Positions 10,416 through 13,132 of a stretch of 13,132 bases of DNA are shown here, one piece after another; position 1 is the first letter of the stretch; each line of letters opens with the position of its first letter. A program made the translations under genes and the position numbers. The stretch comes from Pleurotus ostreatus/Saccharomyces cerevisiae fusant. Its lineage: Eukaryota > Opisthokonta. The notes below the pieces were generated by a model. That model did not search any database. It was not told the DNA's origin and saw only the letters and a program-made list of their open reading frames with translations. The stretch spans positions 1 to 13,132 of the forward strand of contig JAMQCK010001004.1 in NCBI GenBank assembly GCA_024196135.1. The letters run 5' to 3'.

Positions 10416-10442
10416 GTCAACCATCAATTTCCGGTGGTTGAC
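10416..10442. repeat. 8-bp inverted repeat
   Basis: GTCAACCA (10416-10423) and TGGTTGAC (10435-10442) form a perfect 8-bp stem with an 11-nt loop, shortly past the copy 2 stop codon. It could be a structured 3' UTR element of copy 2. Its size means chance cannot be excluded. Confidence 0.5.
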
Positions 10443-10488
10443 ACGCGGAAGGATGGCGGCAGCTGCCGCTTTGCGTCGGGACTTGTAA

Positions 10489-11381
10489 CTAGGTTGGTCT
10501 CAAAAGGTCAAGTTCGTCGTCAGAGTCTCCCGCCGAAAGAAGTTGAAGTCCCTCCGGCTTCGGAATCTCTACCACCTCGAAAACCTTCTGCACCAACCCA
10601 ACACCCCTTTGCCACCAACTCCAGCCCACCTCGCTCGAGATGTCCAACCCCTCGTCCCCCATATGATGATGCATCTGAAGCAGCACCGCCTGCAGTACGG
10701 GATTGAACGAGCGGTATACGGATTTGCAGCAGTCAGGTCTCTTCCGGCTGCGCTCCAAGATTACATTCTCCGCCCACGCCTCGACAGCGTCGTTGATCAT
10801 GACATACCACCCCGTCTCGGGAAATGCAACAGTCGCTGATGACGTCGTGTTGCACGGACAATTCCTACCCTTGCAGACCTCGCGCTCGTACGAAAGCTCG
10901 CATACATGCTCCTGACATGTCTCTATACCTACGGTAATATCTTCATGAATATTGGGCGAGAGGCGCTCACCGTATACGCCGTGCAACACCGAACGAAGGG
11001 TAATGCAACACTTTCTCGGCAGATGCCGGGAAACTTGTGGATTTTCTGCACGACGCCCAACGTGCTCTGTCTGCTCCAGGACGGCACACTGAATACATTC
11101 CCATGCGAACAATAGGTTTACGAAGTATCTAAGCCATACGTTCCCGGAGAAGCTGGGAAGGCGGGGTGTTGCATTTCTGATACACCCTGCCATTTTGTTG
11201 CATATCCCGATACGGGGTGGTAGTCCTCCTCGAAGCGCTCCTTCCGCCCCTTGTAAAAGCCCATGCTCTCGGGATGCGCGTTGACGTAGTCGACGATGCG
11301 GTGGATGTCGCCAACGACGTCGTCCCAGACGCTCGTCCACTTCTCGCCATCCTTGATAGTCCAATAGTGCGTGTCGCCCAT
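10489..11381 (-). pseudogene. Copy 2 of the small unknown gene, interrupted by a 414-bp transposable element
   Basis: Paralog of the gene at 641-1081. The 5' half (11381 to about 11223) begins MGDTHYWTIKDGEKWTSVWD and runs to GRKERFEEDY. The 3' half (about 10804 to TAG at 10491-10489) resumes exactly with VMINDAVEAWAENV and continues with the family core LQAVLLQMHH and MGDEGLDISS. Its C-terminus is longer than that of copy 1 (ending DSDDELDLLRPT). Removing the element and one TA restores a continuous frame aligned to copy 1. Read straight through, the 5' frame runs into the element and stops at 11118, because element plus TA duplication is 416 bp and shifts the frame. So the gene is broken unless the element is spliced out. 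The TATA box and start region are conserved with copy 1. Function unknown. Confidence 0.75.
10807..11220. mobile_element. Non-autonomous DNA transposon (MITE-like), 414 bp, TA target site duplication
   Basis: The ends are 25-bp terminal inverted repeats matching at 23 of 25 positions; both start CCACCCCGT read inward. The element is flanked by TA at 10805-10806 and 11221-11222. Comparison with the uninterrupted paralog shows that only one TA was present before insertion, so the duplication is TA. The motif ATGCAACA recurs at 10824-10831 (+), 11003-11010 (+), 11167-11174 (-) and 11196-11203 (-), with GTGCAACA variants at 10848-10855 (-) and 10981-10988 (+). This resembles subterminal binding repeats for a transposase. 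No transposase is encoded. TA duplication occurs in Tc1/mariner and some other superfamilies; I cannot assign one from these ends. Confidence 0.85.
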
Positions 11382-11476
11382 GGTTTGCGAAACTCGTGTA
11401 ACGTCGAGTGAGATGGCGGGTTTGGTGCGAGGAAGGGACGGACTCGAAATTGCCGCTTATGCATTCCTGTGCGAAC

Positions 11477-11487
11477 TAGATATAGGG
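11477..11487 (-). promoter_or_regulatory. TATA box of copy 2
   Basis: The minus strand reads CCCTATATCTA about 100 bp upstream of the copy 2 ATG, matching the box upstream of copy 1. The duplication therefore carried the core promoter, and the interrupted copy may still be transcribed. Confidence 0.6.
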
Positions 11488-12015
11488 CCTCATCGAGCCG
11501 TATGGTCGTGCTCAGTTACGTCTGCGCCTTCGCACCCGCATCGATTTACGTCCAGTTCAAGGACACGGCGTCTTGAGGGTAGCAAGTCAGTGGGTGTCAC
11601 AGTTGAGACATCAGCAGATCATACTGAGATGCTCGTGTTTGGATTGCTTTCCTGTCGTCGATGAGCGACTCGAACCGGAAAGGCACGTTGAAGTTCAAGG
11701 AGCCTGAGGCTAAGCCAAGGTCGTTCCATCATGTTCACTGCGGCTAATCAGAATCGTGTAGACGAGCGCCAGAGTAGGCAATGCAGTAGTCGGAGGGTGC
11801 ATCTGCGAGCTGCATCGAGGAAGAGAACAATGACCATTCGAACACGAGTTGATGTTGATGCCGGCGTTTGCCGGCGCATAAAGCTCCCATCGTCACTTGA
11901 CGTTGACATCATGGGCCATGACATGGGGCGCGTTCTTGCCACTCGCGCCAGTGTCGCACAGTTCCTGACGCGCACCATCGCTGCTCTCCTCCCCCCACCA
12001 TCTCCAACCAGAGTC
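11488..12015. other. Divergent intergenic region between copy 2 and the anoctamin gene
   Basis: About 530 bp holding upstream DNA for copy 2 (leftward) and the promoter and leader of the anoctamin gene (rightward). A 28-codon ATG frame at 11661-11747 (+) begins MSDSNRKGTLKFKEPEAKPR; it could be an upstream ORF or nothing. A pyrimidine-rich run precedes the anoctamin ATG. I see no other gene. Confidence 0.5.
11860..11884 (+). promoter_or_regulatory. GC-rich hairpin next to a TATA-like box, likely anoctamin core promoter
   Basis: GCCGGC is repeated at 11860-11865 and 11870-11875 around GTTT, forming a small dyad. It is followed at once by GCATAAAGC (11876-11884), the best TATA-like sequence ahead of the anoctamin gene, about 133 bp before its ATG. 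Assignment rests on position and composition only. Confidence 0.35.
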
Positions 12016-13132
12016 ATGGCTCTGCAGGTCGACCTCGTCATCACCTTCAAGACATCCTCGAATGCGAAGAGGGTCACGAAGGAGGACGTCCGCCAAGCCG
12101 AGGAGCAGTACGCCCGCCTCATCAAAACCCTCAAGAAAGCCGGCCTCCTGGCCGTGGGGCGACGGGGAGAATCCCTGGGAGACCTCCTCGTCTTCGTGAA
12201 ATGCCCGGAGCAACTTCTCAATAGCTTGGTTCGACGTGAACGGTGCGTAGTAGTGCTTCTCAGGTCACACGATCTGGCTGACTTCGACGATCAGGCATTC
12301 CGACTTCTTGTCCGGCCTGCCTACGAACCCGACTTCTGCCGCCAGCGACGCCAGCCATCTCTGTCCCGCCGACCGCATCCGCATCGTCCATGCCTACATC
12401 GCGTCCTCCCAAGTCGACGGCGGCCTTGGTATCAACCCTGGCGTGCCAGAATGGAGCAAAGTCGACTCTATCATGACCCTACACGACCCTGAATTCAACG
12501 AGATGTGGATATCCTCCTGGACGAAGCAGAAGGTCGATGACGCGGCGATTGAGAGCTTGCGACAACAGGTGCGTCATGGCAGCTATCCTGCAGCACGTGT
12601 TGTGTTAACCATCATGTCATTGTTCAGTTCGGCGAGTCGGTCGCCTTGTATTTTGCTTTTCTGCAAGCCTATAGCCATGCGCTAGTCCTACCTGCTGCAC
12701 TGGGTGTGGCGTTCTTTTTCCTTGGCGAATCATACTCCCCCATCTATTCCACCCTCCTGCTCTTATGGTCCATCGGTTTCGCCGAATGGTGGAGGGTGAA
12801 AGAGAGAATTATCTCCCTCCGCTTCGGCAGCCGAGGCTCCTTCCGCGTTGAACGGCGCCGCGCACAGTACAACCCCGGTTTCCCCTGGTGGAAGCGAGAG
12901 TTGAGGATCCTCGCCAGCATCCCCTTGATCACCCTTTACGCCTTCATCCTCGTCATCATCCTCACCGCCATCTTCGTCTTCGAGGCCTTTGTGACCCATC
13001 TGTACCAAGGTCCTGGTCAGAAGATCCTAGTACGTCTTCTTCATTCTCATGTATCGACACGCTAACTCACTCCCTGTGTATCAGTCGTTGAGCCCAACGA
13101 TCCTCTTTGCCCTTCTGGTACCCACAATCATG
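12016..13132 (+). CDS. Anoctamin/TMEM16 family membrane protein (fungal Ist2-like), 5' part
   Basis: Four exons: 12016-12242, 12295-12568, 12628-13029 and 13085 to beyond the window edge. Introns are 52, 59 and 55 nt, all GT-AG, and 317 residues are visible in an unbroken frame. A cytosolic N-terminal domain (VDLVITFKTS; EDVRQAEEQYARLIKTLKKA; AVGRRGESLGDLLVFV) of about 170 residues is followed by membrane segments at about 185-200, 205-223 and 262-288, with a fourth starting near 303. The order FGESVALYFAFLQAYSH, then FAEWWRVKE, is typical of the TMEM16 dimer family. Fungal members act as lipid scramblases (Nectria and Aspergillus TMEM16) or as ER-plasma membrane tethers (yeast Ist2); which applies cannot be seen here, because the calcium-site helices lie beyond the edge. 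Start chosen at 12016 because conserved sequence begins directly after it; an upstream in-frame ATG at 11731 would add about 95 poorly conserved-looking residues. Confidence 0.92.

Larger units (their letters stand above)
9537..10488. other. Intergenic region between helicase 5' end and copy 2 3' end
   Basis: About 950 bp. It should hold the promoter and 5' UTR of the helicase (minus strand) and the 3' flank of copy 2. I see no convincing TATA box and no recognisable gene. It contains a perfect 12-bp stem hairpin at 9801-9844 and a weaker 8-bp one at 10416-10442. A 74-codon open frame on the minus strand (10420-10196) has a fairly protein-like composition but no ATG at its start and no family match that I know. 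Confidence 0.5.

Noticed and set aside
10906..11115. 69-codon plus-strand frame inside the transposon, considered as a transposase fragment
   Set aside because: No catalytic DDE/D motif or recognisable transposase sequence; too short and consistent with chance in a non-autonomous element.
11731..12015. Upstream in-frame extension of the anoctamin frame from an ATG at 11731
   Set aside because: The sequence before 12016 looks unlike the family and includes a TATA-like box and a GC hairpin; family similarity starts right after the ATG at 12016.
1..13132. CRISPR arrays, bacterial operons or other prokaryotic defence systems
   Set aside because: No regularly spaced repeats; every supported gene is eukaryotic with spliceosomal introns or a eukaryotic core promoter.

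Overview
The window is nuclear DNA of a filamentous basidiomycete fungus, most likely an agaricomycete. This is inferred from very short GT-AG introns (46-66 nt in the main gene, often with CTNAC-like branch sites), intron-dense genes, moderately high GC, and the gene content. No bacterial or organellar signal is present.

Layout, left to right. (1) The 5' part of the ribosomal protein eL43/L37a gene (RPL43) lies on the minus strand and runs off the left edge. (2) An intact single-exon gene of unknown function (146 aa, minus strand; 'copy 1') has its own TATA box. (3) Most of the window (1549-9536, minus strand) is one gene of 25 exons that I assembled by hand. Its exons sum to 6693 nt with no frame break, giving a 2230-residue ZNFX1-like RNA helicase: an RG-rich tail and CCCH zinc finger, the ZNFX1 region, an SF1 helicase core with all main motifs, NF-X1 cysteine-rich repeats, a RING-like cysteine/histidine cluster, a long alpha-helical region, and a C-terminal RZ-type zinc finger. 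(4) About 950 bp of intergenic DNA holds a perfect 12-bp stem hairpin. (5) A second copy of the small unknown gene ('copy 2', minus strand) is split by a 414-bp element with 25-bp terminal inverted repeats, a TA target duplication and repeated ATGCAACA subterminal motifs. (6) On the plus strand, the first four exons of an anoctamin/TMEM16 (Ist2-like) membrane protein run off the right edge.

How they relate. The genes do not form an operon or an obvious pathway. RPL43 and the anoctamin are housekeeping or membrane genes. The helicase belongs to a family linked in other eukaryotes to small-RNA silencing and RNA granules (S. pombe Hrr1, nematode ZNFX-1). It sits between two same-strand paralogous copies of an unrecognised gene whose core promoters are also conserved. 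The most notable points are the helicase's domain combination with its P-loop encoded by a 19-nt micro-exon, and the interrupted paralog, where an in-frame 398-nt splice inside the transposon is conceivable.
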